DNA of 64,000 nucleotides, from NCBI RefSeq assembly GCF_050717545.1, contig NZ_JBOITN010000043.1:1-64000 (forward strand), read 5' to 3'. The position numbers were made by a program, and so were the translations under genes. Below, one piece after another: positions 62,631 through 64,000 of this stretch. How positions within the stretch are numbered: the first letter of the stretch is position 1; every line of letters starts with the position of its first letter. The DNA is from Clostridium_AD sp050717545. GTDB lineage: Bacteria; Bacillota; Clostridia; Clostridiales; Clostridiaceae. The notes beneath the pieces are model-generated. The model did no database searches. It was not told the origin of the DNA and was given only the letters and a program-made list of their open reading frames with translations.

Positions 62631-64000
62631 TTATACTAATTTTGGTTTAACTTCTTCCATTATAAATGCTTCAATAATGTCGCCTTCTTTAATATCATTG
62701 AATTTTTCTACACTTAATCCGCATTCATATCCAGCAGCAACTTCTTTAGCATCATCCTTAAATCTCTTTAACGAAGCTAATGTTGATTCAGTTATAACTA
62801 TACCATTTCTAAGTACTCGTACACTACTATTTCTAGTAATCTTACCAGTAAGTACATAAGATCCTGCTATTGTTCCAACATTAGAAACTTTATATATTTG
62901 TCTTATCTCAACTCTACCTAAAATAACTTCTTTATATACAGGATCAAGCAATCCAAGCATTGCAGCTTTTATGTCATCAAGAGCATCATAAATTATTCTG
63001 TAGGTTTTAATTTCTACGCCTTCTTTTTCACCTATTGCTGCAGCATTATTGTCAGGTCTTACATTAAACCCTATAATTATTGCATTTGATGCAGCTGCAA
63101 GTACGACATCTGTTTCAGTAATAGCTCCTACTCCAGAATGGATAACTCTTACTTTAACATTATCAGTAGATAATTTTTCAAGTGATTGTCTTACTGCCTC
63201 GACTGATCCTTGAACATCAGCTTTAACAATTACGCCAAGTTCTTTAACAGATCCCTCTTGTATTTGACTATATAAGTTTTCCATTGAAACTCTATTACTA
63301 GCTTGAAAATGTTCTTCTCTTAAATTAGCTTTTCTAGTTTCAGCCATGTTTCTTGCAGTTTTCTCGTCTTTAACAACATTAAATCTATCTCCAGCTGCTG
63401 GCACATCAGATAATCCAAGTATTTCTACTGGTATAGAAGGTCCTGCTGATTTAATTTTATTACCCTTATCATCAAACATTGCTCTTATTCTACCATAAGT
63501 TGAACCAACTATTATAGAATCTCCTGTTTTAAGAGTACCATTTTGTACAAGTAACGTAGCAAGTGGGCCACGACCTTTATCAAGTTTACCTTCTATTACA
63601 GTTCCTTTTGCTTTTCTCTTAGCATTTGCTTTAAGTTCTAACATTTCTGCTGTAATTACTACCATTTCTAGTAAAGTATCTATGCCTTCTTTAGTATGAG
63701 CTGATACTGGAACACATATAGTATCTCCACCCCAATCTTCTGCTACAAGGCCAAATTCTGTTAATTCTTGCTTAACTTTATCTGGATTAGCTCCCGGTCT
63801 ATCTATCTTGTTAATAGCAACTATTATTGGTACTTTAGCAGCTTTACAATGATTTATAGCTTCTTCAGTTTGTGGCATAATACCATCATCAGCAGCTACA
63901 ACAAGTATAACTATATCAGTTATTTGCGCACCTCTTGCTCTCATAGCAGTAAATGCTTCATGACCTGGTGTATCCAAAAATGTAATCTTTTCGCCCTTAA
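62631..64000 (-). CDS. infB: translation initiation factor IF-2 (C-terminal part, truncated by window edge)
   Basis: About 456 residues of the C-terminal side lie in the window, and the gene continues past 64000. The first in-window residues read KGEKITFLDTPGHEAF, the G2-G3 part of the GTPase; NKIDRPGA is G4. Domains II to IV follow (VIEGKLDKGRGPLATLLVQ, VIVKADVQGSVEAV, RVEIRQIYKVSNVGTIAG). IF-2 positions fMet-tRNA on the ribosome. Confidence 0.97.
   Translation of the reverse strand, partial: KGEKITFLDTPGHEAFTAMRARGAQITDIVILVVAADDGIMPQTEEAINHCKAAKVPIIVAINKIDRPGANPDKVKQELTEFGLVAEDWGGDTICVPVSAHTKEGIDTLLEMVVITAEMLELKANAKRKAKGTVIEGKLDKGRGPLATLLVQNGTLKTGDSIIVGSTYGRIRAMFDDKGNKIKSAGPSIPVEILGLSDVPAAGDRFNVVKDEKTARNMAETRKANLREEHFQASNRVSMENLYSQIQEGSVKELGVIVKADVQGSVEAVRQSLEKLSTDNVKVRVIHSGVGAITETDVVLAAASNAIIIGFNVRPDNNAAAIGEKEGVEIKTYRIIYDALDDIKAAMLGLLDPVYKEVILGRVEIRQIYKVSNVGTIAGSYVLTGKITRNSSVRVLRNGIVITESTLASLKRFKDDAKEVAAGYECGLSVEKFNDIKEGDIIEAFIMEEVKPKLV

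Overview
The window is a low-GC Firmicute chromosome segment, almost certainly Clostridium sensu stricto. The evidence is the AT-rich codon use, the strong AGGAGG-type ribosome binding sites, and two housekeeping blocks in clostridial order: infB-rbfA-truB-ribF-rpsO-pnp-M16 peptidase-ymxH-dapG-tepA-ftsK/spoIIIE-rimO-pgsA-recA-rny on the right, and purB ... xerC-like integrase-lexA-ynbB ... hfq-miaA-mutL-mutS-miaB further left. Most of the right two thirds is read on the minus strand. The species cannot be fixed from the sequence alone.

Layout. 1-4.4 kb is an accessory stretch: the start of a GlpA-like FAD oxidoreductase behind a terminator-bearing leader, a metallophosphoesterase, a methyltransferase relic, a PAT-type acetyltransferase, a YdcF protein, a serine recombinase with an abnormal active site, and an alkyltransferase-like protein. 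4.4-12.9 kb holds a DUF378 protein, purB, a tyrosine recombinase split by a complete group II intron (7385-9908, with its own LtrA-type maturase), a Cys-rich acidic protein, lexA with its SOS box, and ynbB. 12.9-24.0 kb looks like an insertion between ynbB and hfq: a co-translated pair of AAA+ ATPases behind a dyad operator, an L,D-transpeptidase, a zinc-ribbon/DUF4352 protein, a class I aldolase, an MFS transporter behind a CsoR-family-like operator, a rhodanese, a thioredoxin-like protein and a MYG1 protein. 24.0-31.5 kb is hfq-miaA-mutL-mutS-miaB. 31.5-44.5 kb is mixed metabolism and stress: an aminotransferase, a GNAT protein, ispH, cmk, an HI0933 flavoprotein, an RpiR regulator, a pseudouridine synthase, an iron alcohol dehydrogenase, msrA, a short SSB, uvsE and a second tyrosine recombinase. 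44.5-64 kb is the second housekeeping block, from HPr to a truncated infB.

How the genes work together. DNA repair is concentrated here: lexA and recA (both with visible SOS boxes), mutS/mutL, uvsE, the ATL protein and spoIIIE/ftsK. RNA biology is the other theme: hfq, miaA, miaB, rimO, rny, pnp, rpsO, rbfA, truB and rluB.

The most interesting points are the intron-interrupted integrase whose exons rejoin perfectly in frame, the uncharacterised AAA+ ATPase pair with its own regulated promoter, the palindromic ATACCC/GGGTAT operator exactly filling the spacer of the MFS promoter, and a dispersed intergenic repeat family (24.0, 34.1, 35.4 and 46.2 kb). No tRNA, rRNA or CRISPR array was seen.
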